Assembly: GCF_003097615.1 (NCBI RefSeq)
Contig: NZ_QCZG01000007.1
Coordinates: 1-64,000 of the forward strand
DNA length: 64,000 bases
Direction: 5' to 3'
Origin: Pueribacillus theae
GTDB lineage: Bacteria > Bacillota > Bacilli > Bacillales > UBA6769
This document shows positions 49,513-58,179 of this stretch, one piece after another. Within the stretch, counting starts at the first letter, position 1; each line of letters starts with the position of its first letter. The translations under genes were made by a program, and so were the position numbers. The notes below the pieces were generated by a model, which was not told the DNA's origin, ran no database searches, and worked only from the letters and a program-made list of their open reading frames with translations.

Positions 49513-49541
49513 AGTCTATCGAAATCGACTGTAACAGTCAA
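49513..49541 (-). promoter_or_regulatory. SigA promoter of the his operon
   Basis: TTGACT (49541-49536) and TAGACT (49518-49513) are spaced by 17 nt, about 70 nt before hisZ. The short leader shows no obvious T-box or attenuator. Palindromic GTTGACTGTTACAGTC overlaps the -35 and could be an operator. Confidence 0.7.
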
Positions 49542-49617
49542 CTATCTTATCGATGTGTGAATTGAATTTGAACACATTATTTTTCATAAATACGGGTACT
49601 GTTAACTATATGTGAGT

Positions 49618-49760
49618 GTTCAAAAAGGGGCTGAATCAGACGCAAGCAGATCGAGGCACGGGGTAAAAAACCGGCGGAGTGTACGTTTTTTGGTACATGA
49701 GTAAGGTTTTTTAGACCGTAACGAAGAGATGCGCCGCGGATTTTCAGTGCCTTTTTGAAC
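49618..49760. repeat. Dispersed intergenic repeat, copy B
   Basis: Bounded by GTTCAAAAAG (49618-49627) and CTTTTTGAAC (49751-49760). The interior includes GCAGATCGAGGCACGGGG, similar to part of copy C. It lies between the divergent his operon and the Ca2+/H+ antiporter. Confidence 0.65.
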
Positions 49761-49798
49761 AACCTCTATATGAGGATTTCGATAACGGAGGATAGATA

Positions 49799-50851
49799 AT
49801 GAATCGATTGTTTTTTCTAATGGTACTTGTCGGTGTTCCTATCTCAGTTGCAGGAAGCTTGTTGAATTGGTCACAAATCTTAATGTTTATTATTTACTGT
49901 GTAACGATTATTGCCCTTTCGGCTTTTATGGGAAGGGCGACTGAAAGTCTTGCTATCCATGCCGGGCCAAGGATTGGCGGGCTTTTGAACGCCACATTCG
50001 GAAATGCCGTTGAACTTATTATCTCTATTTTTGCTTTAAAGGCCGGAATGCTCGGTGTTGTGCTTGCATCGCTTACAGGCTCGATCATCGGCAATTTGCT
50101 TCTCGTCGCTGGTTTGTCATTTCTCGTTGGAGGAATAAGATTTAAACGCCCAGAATTTAACGTTTACGATGCGAGGCACAATTCAGGACTATTGATTTTT
50201 TCTGTTGTTGTTGCTTTTATTTTTCCTGAAGTGTTCTCGATACAGCTCTCAGAACGTGAAACTTTAACATTAAGTATATGGATCGCTATTATTATGATCG
50301 TTCTTTATATTGCCGCCCTTATCTTTAAACTTGTGACACACCGAGGGGTTTACCAACACCGTTCAGACAAAGCGGCGCATGATGAAGAAGCGGAATGGTC
50401 TAAGTTGAAAGCAATCCTTGTGTTGTTTGCTGCGACACTAGCTGTGGCGTATGTATCGGAGAGGCTTGTTTCTACTTTTGAAACGGTGGGCCATACGTTT
50501 GGATGGACTGAACTGTTTATCGGCGTCATCATTGTAGCCATCGTTGGAAATGCCGCCGAACATGCTTCTGCGGTCATTATGGCTTTTAAAAACAAAATGA
50601 ATGTTGCCGTTGAAATTGCAATTGGGTCTTCCATTCAAGTCGCGATGTTCGTTGCACCTGTTCTCGTGCTTATTTCTCTTCTATTCTCTAAGCCAATGCC
50701 GCTTATTTTTACATTGCCGGAGCTTGTTGCCATGGTGTTATCTGTTATTTTAACGATCGCCGTTTCGATTGACGGTGAGACAAACTGGTTTGAAGGCCTT
50801 ACCATGCTTGCTGCCTATCTCATTATGGGGGTTGGTTTTTATTTCTTGTAG
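49799..50851 (+). CDS. cax: Calcium/proton antiporter (CaCA family)
   Basis: A 350-residue membrane protein with about eleven helices and both alpha-repeat motifs that form the ion site, LLNATFGNAVELII (residues 61-74) and VGNAAEHASAVI (about 251-262). It exchanges cytoplasmic Ca2+ for protons, as B. subtilis ChaA/YfkE does. GGAGGA lies 8 nt before the ATG. It is flanked on both sides by dispersed repeats and is monocistronic. Confidence 0.92.
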   Translation: MNRLFFLMVLVGVPISVAGSLLNWSQILMFIIYCVTIIALSAFMGRATESLAIHAGPRIGGLLNATFGNAVELIISIFALKAGMLGVVLASLTGSIIGNLLLVAGLSFLVGGIRFKRPEFNVYDARHNSGLLIFSVVVAFIFPEVFSIQLSERETLTLSIWIAIIMIVLYIAALIFKLVTHRGVYQHRSDKAAHDEEAEWSKLKAILVLFAATLAVAYVSERLVSTFETVGHTFGWTELFIGVIIVAIVGNAAEHASAVIMAFKNKMNVAVEIAIGSSIQVAMFVAPVLVLISLLFSKPMPLIFTLPELVAMVLSVILTIAVSIDGETNWFEGLTMLAAYLIMGVGFYFL

Positions 50852-50856
50852 GGGTT

Positions 50857-51144
50857 GTTCAAAAAGTCCGGAAGCTTACAGGAGGTAAGTCAGTTCGACG
50901 TTATCACAGGACGTGATGCTTTTTAGTCGAACTTCCTTATAGAGGCTGCGAATCTCTACGTCAGCTTGCTCTTCCGCTCCTCACTTAATTGAAAGGAGTT
51001 ATGCACCTGCGTCTACAAGCATTGCTCCGAAGCATGCTTCCTCGGTGCAACTCGCAGCGGATCATAGAAGTATTGCTCGTCGCTGCGGTGCTCAGAGCTA
51101 CGCTTCCTCGATCTTCTTGCCTCTCGTTGTCCTCCTTTTTGAAC
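50857..51144. repeat. Dispersed intergenic repeat, copy C (long)
   Basis: Bounded by GTTCAAAAAGTCCGGAAGC and CCTCCTTTTTGAAC. On the minus strand the left part reads AAAAAGGAGGACAACGAG, matching copy D, and GATCGAGGAAGCGTAGCTCT, matching the ssrA leader. The region from the antiporter stop to the bicupin start otherwise contains no gene. Confidence 0.7.
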
Positions 51145-51278
51145 ACACACTTATAGGTAATAAATTTACTTCATAATAAATACAATGGAAATGTAAATTT
51201 CAAATGTTAAGCATACAGGAGTAGAGCATTCCAAATGAATAATCCGAATCGTAAAATAAGGAAAAGGGGAAAGAAATA

Positions 51279-52340
51279 TTGGGTGCACCCAATCTCTTCT
51301 TAAAGAACCGCGCTGTGTTTTTTCAGAAGAATTCCAAGAATGTTATTTTCGAAGTGACATCAGCTCAATTACCTGTGCTAAACCGAATAGGATTGGATGA
51401 TTTGTTTCTCACAAAAGGGCATATACAGGCTCCCCACTGGCATCCAAATGCTGCGGAATTAAATTACGTCGCAGCTGGCGAAGCAATGATTTCTGTTCTC
51501 GATCCGCTAAGGCACCGGCTATTATCCTATCATGTAAAAAGAGGCCAGGTCGTTTACATTCCGATCAACTGGTGGCACTGGGTTTCTGCCATTTCGGATA
51601 AAGTGCATATTGTCCAAACGTTCAGCAACGCAGACCGCCAAATAATCGAAGGCCCTGATGTATTAAAGAAAACGCCGCCTGAAGTTTTCCAATTAGCTTA
51701 CGGAGTCGACGCCAAAGCGTTTGCGAAATTGCTTGCGCCAATTACCGAACGTGTCGTGATTGGGCCAGAGAACCCCCATTTAACGGAAGAGTTGAATATG
51801 ATGGGAAACATCATGCCTAGCAGTTCACCGATTCTTTTCTTCGATCTTAGGCAAAATCTTAGCGTCCGCAGGGACGACAGCTTGCTTTTTAAAGTGACCT
51901 GTAGGCAAATCCCTTTAATGCATGATTTATCACTTGGAGACCTCTTTCTTACGAAAGGCCATATCCGAGAACCCCACTGGCACCCGAATGCAGATGAGTT
52001 TGATTACATCATTTCCGGCCAGGTTACCATCTCTATTCTTAACCCGTTTACACTCCAATTAATAAGCGGTAATGTACAAGCCGGACAGGTGGTTTTTATT
52101 CCAAAAGGATGGTGGCATTGGATCATTCCCGTCACGGAAAAAACGCATCTTCTCGTGTTCTTCAACGATGGAAAAATTGAATCAGTCGAAGGATCCGATG
52201 TGCTGCGGCTGACACCGCCTCGTGTATATGAGCAAGCCTACGGCATCAATGCTGAGAAATTAGACAAGGAACTAACGTCAATAAGAAAAACGTTGACGAT
52301 TGGACCACCAAGTACAACAGATGAACAAATTTGGTTTTAA
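51279..52340 (+). CDS. Two-domain cupin (bicupin) protein
   Basis: Two germin-like cupin domains lie in tandem in 353 residues. Each has the motif LFLTKGHIxxPHWHPNA followed by an acidic residue (ELNYVAAGE, EFDYIISGQ) and a second motif ending GWWHW or NWWHW. The His-His-Glu-His metal ligands are therefore present in both. The arrangement resembles oxalate decarboxylases, but their diagnostic active-site loop cannot be assigned, so the activity is open. There is no signal peptide. TTG start with AAGGGG upstream; a terminator follows. Confidence 0.8.
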   Translation: MGAPNLFLKNRAVFFQKNSKNVIFEVTSAQLPVLNRIGLDDLFLTKGHIQAPHWHPNAAELNYVAAGEAMISVLDPLRHRLLSYHVKRGQVVYIPINWWHWVSAISDKVHIVQTFSNADRQIIEGPDVLKKTPPEVFQLAYGVDAKAFAKLLAPITERVVIGPENPHLTEELNMMGNIMPSSSPILFFDLRQNLSVRRDDSLLFKVTCRQIPLMHDLSLGDLFLTKGHIREPHWHPNADEFDYIISGQVTISILNPFTLQLISGNVQAGQVVFIPKGWWHWIIPVTEKTHLLVFFNDGKIESVEGSDVLRLTPPRVYEQAYGINAEKLDKELTSIRKTLTIGPPSTTDEQIWF

Positions 52341-52356
52341 GTAGCGAAAAAAATAG

Positions 52357-52402
52357 AAAGAGCATGGCAACGTTTTAAAACTGAACTGCCATACTCTTTT
52401 TT
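52357..52402. terminator. Bidirectional terminator
   Basis: AAAGAGcATGGCA pairs with TGCCATaCTCTTT, with T-runs after it on the plus strand. It ends the bicupin transcript and, in the other direction, the hprK-lgt-yvoF operon. Confidence 0.78.
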
Positions 52403-52407
52403 CAATA

Positions 52408-52920
52408 TTACCGTCCTTTTTTCCGTTGTTCCATTTGTTCTTTCGTATAGATGATTTGCATGGGATTGCCGCCAACGAATGCACCAGCGGGCACATCGCG
52501 GTGGACGAGTGTACTCGCTGAAACGACGGCTCCATCCCCTATCATAACCCCGGGCAAAATGGTACTGTTTGCCCCAATCATTACACCGTCTCCGATAATA
52601 ACATCTCCGATACGGTATTCATCAATTAAATACTCGTGGGCAAGAACAGTAGAATTAAAGCCAATGACTGTATTGCTGCCGATTTTAATTCGTTCAGGAA
52701 ACAAAATATCCATGACAACTTTGTAAGCCACGGCCGTATGTTCACCTATCTCCATACGAAGAAATGTCCTGAAAAGCCAGTTTTTCAATCGGAAAAATGG
52801 TGTGATTCTTGACAGTTCGATGATGATTACATTTTTTGCAACTTTCCAGAAGGATACCGTTTTATACAATTGCCAAAGCGAGTTTTCTCCATTGACATGG
52901 TAGCGCTCTGTCCTTCTCAT
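52408..52920 (-). CDS. yvoF: Hexapeptide-repeat acyltransferase (YvoF-like)
   Basis: A left-handed beta-helix acetyltransferase of 170 residues. The hexapeptide pattern is clear between residues 75 and 150 (RIGDVIIGDGVMIGANSTIL, PGVMIGDGAVVSAST). It is the final gene of the hprK-lgt-yvoD-ppaX operon and overlaps ppaX by 4 nt. The acceptor substrate is unknown. Confidence 0.88.
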   Translation of the reverse strand: MRRTERYHVNGENSLWQLYKTVSFWKVAKNVIIIELSRITPFFRLKNWLFRTFLRMEIGEHTAVAYKVVMDILFPERIKIGSNTVIGFNSTVLAHEYLIDEYRIGDVIIGDGVMIGANSTILPGVMIGDGAVVSASTLVHRDVPAGAFVGGNPMQIIYTKEQMEQRKKGR

Positions 52921-53564
52921 TTTGCCTTTTCACCAACAATATCAAGCAGCTCAGGCATTTTGCCAATAATGAAGTCTGGTTTTTGTGCGATAATAAATTC
53001 TTTCCCTTTCAGCGACCAAGCGACACCGGCAGTATAAGTTCCTGCCCGCTTGCCTCCTTCAATATCAAACTGGCTATCCCCAACCATCAGCGTTGTTTCT
53101 GGTTCAGATTGAAGAAGCGCCATTGCCTTTTCCAACGGTTCGGCATGCGGCTTCGCCCTTGCCACATCGTCAAGGGTAATGACAACATCGAAAAACTGGT
53201 TGAGCTTTGTCAGTTCAAGCCCTTTTAATGCGGAAGGGCGCAGCTTATTTGTAACGACCGCAAGCTTTATCCCGAGCCTGTCAAGCTCTTGTACGGTTTC
53301 AAACACTCCATCAAATTCTTGAATAAGCAAATCATGATATTCCAAGTTATGCTTTCGGTAGATTTCAACCATTTCTTTGGCCCGTTTTGAGTTAAATCGT
53401 TTAAAGCTCTCGATAAGCGGCTCACCGACGAAAGGCATTAAATCAATGTCTTCATATTCATCTGGAAAAAAATGTTGAAGCGTATGTTTGAACGATTCAA
53501 GAATTAAATGATTCGTATCAATAAGCGTGCCATCTAAATCAAAGAGCACCGTGTCTATTTTCAT
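52917..53564 (-). CDS. ppaX: Pyrophosphatase PpaX (HAD family)
   Basis: PpaX hydrolyses the pyrophosphate released when HprK/P dephosphorylates HPr(Ser-P), pulling that reaction forward. The 215-residue HAD protein has motif I VLFDLDGTLIDTN (Asp9, Asp11), motif II AVVTNK, motif III Lys in KPHAEP and motif IV VGDSQFDIEGG. It lies in the same operon as hprK, in keeping with this role. Confidence 0.94.
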   Translation of the reverse strand: MKIDTVLFDLDGTLIDTNHLILESFKHTLQHFFPDEYEDIDLMPFVGEPLIESFKRFNSKRAKEMVEIYRKHNLEYHDLLIQEFDGVFETVQELDRLGIKLAVVTNKLRPSALKGLELTKLNQFFDVVITLDDVARAKPHAEPLEKAMALLQSEPETTLMVGDSQFDIEGGKRAGTYTAGVAWSLKGKEFIIAQKPDFIIGKMPELLDIVGEKAK

Positions 53565-54504
53565 AATCATATTCCTTTCTTTGCGGCTTTTCGATTCGAT
53601 TCCAGATTGAAGCCGTTACAATTGTTAAGATAATCGCAACGGTTAGACGGATAAGCAACAACGGCCAGACAGGAATGCCAAGTGGTAAAAAGATAAGCGT
53701 ATCTTCAACAACAGCATGGCAAGTCACTAGAAAAATAAACGCCAAATACAGATCTTTTTTCGCGACGCCGTCTTCCTTGGCGGCTTGAAGCATAACCCCC
53801 GCTCCAAAAGAAATGCCAAACAAAATGCCTGCTGCCAGTGTCGTTGATGTGTTTTTCTTCATACCAAGCATTCTTGTAAAAGGCGACATCCCATTCGAAA
53901 ATTTGTCGACCCATTTCATTTCTTTCAGCCACTGAATGGCTATCATGAGCGGGATAACAATCATTGCAAGCTGAAAAATCCCAATTGACGCTTGTTGGAC
54001 AGCATTCGTTACAATGGGGAACCATCCGCTTATTTCCTCACTCGAATGCTGGATGAAGCCAAAACTAGCCTGTTCAGCCCCGCCTTGCCATGCCAAATTC
54101 ACGATCCAGCCAAACAAAGAAGCAAGCACAATTCGAATGGCGGCAACAAGCCATAGATTTACCCCAACTTTCGCTGCTATGCTTGATTCCACGAGGAGAG
54201 CATGTGAAAAAGATAGCATTAAAGCAATAGTAAACACTTGCTTTACCGTTAAATCCAGCGTTAGCATCGCACCAATTGCCGCATAAAGATTTAAGATGTT
54301 TCCAAGAACGAGAGGAATGGCCGCTTCGCCAGGCAACCCAAAAAGTGACATGAGGGGCTTAACCGCTTTAATGATCCACTCAAGGACAATCGTATAGTGA
54401 AGAATTGAAACAGCAATCGTCACCGGAAAAATAATTTTCCCTAAGCTCCACGTTGTATGTAAGCCTGTTTTCAAACCGCGCTTTAATGTTCCGATTGATT
54501 TCAC
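53539..54504 (-). CDS. yvoD: Nucleoside-recognition (Gate) domain membrane protein (YvoD-like)
   Basis: A 321-residue polytopic membrane protein with two Gate-type segments (ALMLSFSHALLVESS and LVTCHAVVEDTLIFLPLG) like those of spore-maturation and nucleoside transport proteins. Function unknown. It overlaps ppaX by about 26 nt and lies 110 nt downstream of lgt, in the conserved hprK cluster. Confidence 0.85.
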   Translation of the reverse strand: MKSIGTLKRGLKTGLHTTWSLGKIIFPVTIAVSILHYTIVLEWIIKAVKPLMSLFGLPGEAAIPLVLGNILNLYAAIGAMLTLDLTVKQVFTIALMLSFSHALLVESSIAAKVGVNLWLVAAIRIVLASLFGWIVNLAWQGGAEQASFGFIQHSSEEISGWFPIVTNAVQQASIGIFQLAMIVIPLMIAIQWLKEMKWVDKFSNGMSPFTRMLGMKKNTSTTLAAGILFGISFGAGVMLQAAKEDGVAKKDLYLAFIFLVTCHAVVEDTLIFLPLGIPVWPLLLIRLTVAIILTIVTASIWNRIEKPQRKEYDYENRHGAL

Positions 54505-54615
54505 TTCCTTTTTAAAGAGGCTGCTTAAATATTCATTGGCACCTGCATCTTACTAACATGCCCTGAAGCTCGGTGTAATAGCGTGCTCCTTCGCAAATGG
54601 GAAGAAAAACGTTTT

Positions 54616-55425
54616 TTAATCCGTATACCGTTTTGAGGCATAGCCCTTATATCGCCTGTAAAAAATAAGTGCGATGCTTAAAACGATGAGCACGATTGAC
54701 ATCACTTGCGCAGCCCTTAGCGTTTCCGTCAACATTAAGCTATCTGTCCTGAGCCATTCAACAAAAAAGCGGCCAATTGAATACCAAATGATATACGTTA
54801 AAAATAATTCCCCGCGCCGCAAATTTGCCCTCCGCAGCAGCAATAAAATAAGGACACCAAGGAAATTCCAAAGCGATTCATATAAAAATGTCGGGTGGTA
54901 ATACGTCCCTTTAATATACATCTGATTAATAATAAAATCTGGAAGCATAAGATTTTCAAGAAATTCGCGTGTGACAGGACCCCCGTGAGCTTCCTGGTTC
55001 ATAAAGTTTCCCCAGCGCCCAATCGCCTGCCCAATTAAAATACTTGGTGCGGCAATATCCGCAATCTTCCAAAATGACAAGCCCCGCTTTTTCGCAAAAA
55101 CAATCGCGGTGATCACCGAACCGATGAGCGCACCATGGATGGCAATGCCCCCTTCCCAAATGGCAATAATTTTCTCGGGATGCTCGGAATAATAACTCCA
55201 TTCAAATGCGACATAGTAAATTCGCGCGGAGATAATGGCAATGGGCACTGCCCACATCAGCAAGTCAATAAACAGATCTTTCGGCATACCGAGCCGTTCA
55301 GTTTCCCTTACTGCCAGCCAAAGGGCAAGGATGACACCTGTCGCGATAATAACGCCATACCAATAGATTTTTAGCGGGCCTAATTGAATAGCAATCCTGC
55401 TAAGTGGTTCGATTTGGGTTTCCAT
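54616..55425 (-). CDS. lgt: Prolipoprotein diacylglyceryl transferase
   Basis: Lgt attaches diacylglycerol from phosphatidylglycerol to the cysteine of pre-lipoproteins in the membrane. The 269-residue protein has seven membrane helices and the signature [14 protein letters not shown]; the essential His is in [10 protein letters not shown]. The ATG at 55425 has GGAGTG upstream. It is 18 nt after hprK and in the same operon. Confidence 0.95.
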   Translation of the reverse strand: METQIEPLSRIAIQLGPLKIYWYGVIIATGVILALWLAVRETERLGMPKDLFIDLLMWAVPIAIISARIYYVAFEWSYYSEHPEKIIAIWEGGIAIHGALIGSVITAIVFAKKRGLSFWKIADIAAPSILIGQAIGRWGNFMNQEAHGGPVTREFLENLMLPDFIINQMYIKGTYYHPTFLYESLWNFLGVLILLLLRRANLRRGELFLTYIIWYSIGRFFVEWLRTDSLMLTETLRAAQVMSIVLIVLSIALIFYRRYKGYASKRYTD

Positions 55426-55451
55426 CTTTTTCACTCCGATTCTGGATAAAC

Positions 55452-56387
55452 TTAGTATTCTTCAAATTCCCCTTCTTCAATGACATCTGACAGCCTGTCA
55501 GAGAATTCCTGCGCCGCGTTCATCCCCATTCCCTTCAAGCGAAAATTCATAGCAGCGACCTCTACAATAACGGACAGGTTTCTACCGGGACGAACAGGAA
55601 TCGTCAGTTTCGTTAATTCCGTATCTATAATTTTCATCCGATCTTCATCAAGCCCGAGACGATCGTATGTTTTATTCGGATTCCAAAGTTCAAGATGGAC
55701 GACAAGGGAGATTTTTTTATGGTTTCGAATCGCGCCCGCCCCAAATAATGTCATAATATTGATAATACCGAGTCCTCTAATCTCAAGCAAATGTTTAATA
55801 AGCTCCGGCGCTGTTCCTACAAGGGTATTCTCCTGTTCTTGGCGAATTTCAACTGAATCATCGGCGACAAGCTGATGGCCTCGCTTGACAAGCTCCAGCG
55901 CTGTTTCACTTTTACCAACGCCACTCGTTCCAGTAATTAAAACGCCAATCCCATAAATATCGACAAGGACACCATGAACGGCTGTCGTAGGGGCAAGCCT
56001 ACTTTCCAAAAAGTTTGTCAATTTACTGACTAAACGTGTTGTTGTCATTTGGGAACGCATGACTGGGACTGCTTTTTCTTCAGACGCATCAATAAGCTCT
56101 TTTGGAACATCTAAACCGCGTGAAATGATAATTCCAGGCGTTTCATCATTGCAAATTTTCCGTGCGCGTTCCCTTTTTACATGATCTTCAAGCGTATCAA
56201 AGAAATAAAGCTCCGATCTTCCTAACAATTGAAGCCGCTCCGCGGGATAATAAATATGGAAGCCTGCGATTTCAATACCAGGCCGCGAAATATCACTCGT
56301 AATGATAGGACGATGAAGCCCATCCTCCCCGCTGATCAGCTCTAGCTGAAACCTTTCGATTAAATCTTCTGTACGTACTTTTGCCAA
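55452..56387 (-). CDS. hprK: HPr kinase/phosphorylase
   Basis: HprK phosphorylates Ser46 of HPr and Crh in response to fructose-1,6-bisphosphate and removes it in response to phosphate, controlling CcpA-dependent catabolite repression. In this 311-residue protein His138 (AVHGVL) is catalytic, the Walker A is GTSGVGKS (153-160), and the family signature [11 protein letters not shown] is present. The gene heads the operon hprK-lgt-yvoD-ppaX-yvoF. Confidence 0.96.
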   Translation of the reverse strand: MAKVRTEDLIERFQLELISGEDGLHRPIITSDISRPGIEIAGFHIYYPAERLQLLGRSELYFFDTLEDHVKRERARKICNDETPGIIISRGLDVPKELIDASEEKAVPVMRSQMTTTRLVSKLTNFLESRLAPTTAVHGVLVDIYGIGVLITGTSGVGKSETALELVKRGHQLVADDSVEIRQEQENTLVGTAPELIKHLLEIRGLGIINIMTLFGAGAIRNHKKISLVVHLELWNPNKTYDRLGLDEDRMKIIDTELTKLTIPVRPGRNLSVIVEVAAMNFRLKGMGMNAAQEFSDRLSDVIEEGEFEEY

Positions 56388-56450
56388 CGTTGAACCCTCC
56401 TAACGCCCAAACAACTCTTTTTCTATTTTAGCAGGTTTTCACATGAAAAA

Positions 56451-56474
56451 AACGCCCTTTATAAAAAGAGCGTT
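56451..56474 (-). terminator. Terminator upstream of hprK
   Basis: AACGC(T)CTTT pairs with AAAG(G)GCGTT and is followed by TTTTTTT on the minus strand. It ends the transcript arriving from yvlBD or from the structured RNA described next. Confidence 0.85.
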
Positions 56475-56475
56475 G

Positions 56476-56690
56476 AAGTCTCCGTTCGATGCCGAAGATT
56501 TCCGGAGAGAATCTAAAGAGCAAGTTTCTATAAAGCTTGGTTCAGATGGATTTTACGCCACCTGAACCTTAGCCTCCTTTATTTCGAAGCTTGGCGGCAC
56601 TTAACTCCCGCTTATGGAAGGAGCCTAGTAACGCCGCTGAGATACAATCTAAGCCGCAAATATGCCAATACACATTTGATGAGCGGCTGA
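56476..56690 (-). ncRNA. Candidate structured non-coding RNA between yvlD and hprK
   Basis: Read on the minus strand, about 215 nt contain nested helices: GCGGC/GCCGC around GCTCC/GGAGT, then GGTTCAGGTGG/CCATCTGAACC (one wobble), then TCTCCG/CGGAGA, and finally the intrinsic terminator at 56451-56474. No open frame is present. The succession of stems plus terminator looks like an sRNA or a 3'-UTR/attenuator element. It could also be a small repeat or MITE; family not recognised. Confidence 0.4.
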
Positions 56691-57053
56691 TTATTTTCTC
56701 TGCAGTGGTTCGATAATGATTTTTTGAATGGCCAAATTGAGCAAAGCAATGACGATGGCCGCAAGGATGGCTGAGCCAAAGCCCTCAATGACAAACAAAT
56801 CGCCCATTAGCGCAGATGTGAACATTAACGTAATCGCATTGATAACGATAAGAAACAACCCAAGCGTTAATACTGTGACAGGCAATGTTAATAAGATTAA
56901 GAACGGCTTTACAAAAATATTCATCAATGAGAGGATCATGCTCGCTAGGATAGCGGCGCCGATTCCCTCCAAATGAATAGTTGGAAAATAACCAGCGACA
57001 ACGATAAGGACAACGCTATTAATGAAGAGGGATATGATCCAATTACGAAGCAT
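56691..57053 (-). CDS. yvlD: Phage holin family (4-TM) membrane protein YvlD
   Basis: A 120-residue protein with four hydrophobic helices, the phage_holin_4 family. There is no lysis gene nearby, so it is a chromosomal housekeeping-type membrane protein. It directly follows yvlB (stop and start adjoin). In B. subtilis the order is yvlB-yvlC-yvlD; the PspC-like yvlC is absent here. Confidence 0.87.
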   Translation of the reverse strand: MLRNWIISLFINSVVLIVVAGYFPTIHLEGIGAAILASMILSLMNIFVKPFLILLTLPVTVLTLGLFLIVINAITLMFTSALMGDLFVIEGFGSAILAAIVIALLNLAIQKIIIEPLQRK

Positions 57054-58154
57054 TTATCCCTCTTGCTCCGTTACCGTAATGGCACCTGTTTTTGTATTCG
57101 CTTCAAGGGTCAGGATGGAAGTGGAGCTTTTGTTTGAAACAAACTTCAACAGGCGCTGCGCCATTTCTTTCTTCTCCCGTAAAACTTCAAAGGAGCCAAC
57201 CTCACAATTGAGGCTGCCAAATGCTGTCACAAGCTCTCCATTGATTTGCATGTGTTTCGGTACCGATACGCGGACATTGCCCGTCGTCGATTTAAGCGAA
57301 ATAACGCCTGGTTCGCTTAGTTTAGCCGTGATCAAACCTGAAAACGTTTCGGCATCCAAATCGCGGAAAGCGCCCACTGCTTTTATCGGCCCATTCAGTG
57401 TTTCAAGCTCAATATCTTCCGCTTTCCCTTCGACGGATATGGTTCCATTTCCAGTTTCAAGTTCCGCTTTTTCAACATCCAATCCTTGAAAGGTTATGCT
57501 TCCGTTCACTGTTTTAGCGTGAAGATTTTTCGCTTTAAACACCTGGCCATTCATATCTCCGTTAAATATGGAAAGATCGATCGATTCATAGGTTTTTTTA
57601 GGAATGTAGATTGTTGCCGTAACCTTCATGTCCCTTGGTTCACAAGCAAACAGAAGTTTATGGTTCACTGTTTCAAAAAGGGTCTCCCTTATGAACTTTT
57701 CCCTTGCTTCATCTTTGCTTGCCACTTTGTACACTTTTACTTCACAATCAACCTGGACAAAGTCTTCGTCCCAAGGCGAGAATTCGACAGAACCATTTTT
57801 AACGTCAACTTCGATTCTGTTCACTTCTTCTGGGTGATCTTGAAAAATATGGTTCACTGTTTCATACGTTCCGAAATTAAAATCGAAATCAACGTCTTTT
57901 AACTTTTGGATGAAGCTTTCAATATACTGGGAAATTTTCAATCCGCCTGACGCTTGCTTGTACGACTGTTTTCGGTTTTCCCATCCCTTCCAATCAACAA
58001 ACTCAGAAGGCGGAGCTTCAGATGGCTTGCTTTTTTCCTCAACCTTCTGTTCAGCAGCCGGCTCGTTCAAAACTTTTAAAAGCCGTTCCGCTTCTTCAGC
58101 CGTAATTTTCCCATCGTGGAGCATCTGTAATATCATCTTTCGTTCATCGCCCAT
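57054..58154 (-). CDS. yvlB: DUF4097 family protein YvlB
   Basis: A 366-residue protein with an N-terminal SHOCT-like helix (DERKMILQMLHDGKITAEEAERLL), a charged linker and a long right-handed beta-solenoid-like DUF4097 domain with repeats such as LHAKTVNGSITFQGLDVEKA and AELETGNGTISVEG. Function unknown; in B. subtilis the yvl operon is induced by envelope stress. The ATG at 58154 has AAAGGTG upstream. Confidence 0.87.
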   Translation of the reverse strand: MGDERKMILQMLHDGKITAEEAERLLKVLNEPAAEQKVEEKSKPSEAPPSEFVDWKGWENRKQSYKQASGGLKISQYIESFIQKLKDVDFDFNFGTYETVNHIFQDHPEEVNRIEVDVKNGSVEFSPWDEDFVQVDCEVKVYKVASKDEAREKFIRETLFETVNHKLLFACEPRDMKVTATIYIPKKTYESIDLSIFNGDMNGQVFKAKNLHAKTVNGSITFQGLDVEKAELETGNGTISVEGKAEDIELETLNGPIKAVGAFRDLDAETFSGLITAKLSEPGVISLKSTTGNVRVSVPKHMQINGELVTAFGSLNCEVGSFEVLREKKEMAQRLLKFVSNKSSTSILTLEANTKTGAITVTEQEG

Positions 58155-58179
58155 GTAGTTCACACCTTTCTATTAAAAT

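Noticed and set aside
49458-49617. T-box or histidine attenuator in front of hisZ
   Set aside because: The promoter is only about 70 nt from hisZ; no T-box sequence, no terminator/antiterminator pair and no histidine-rich leader peptide.
56691-57053. Prophage lysis gene (holin)
   Set aside because: The holin-family label is only a fold name; there are no phage genes nearby and the yvlB-yvlD linkage is the normal chromosomal arrangement.
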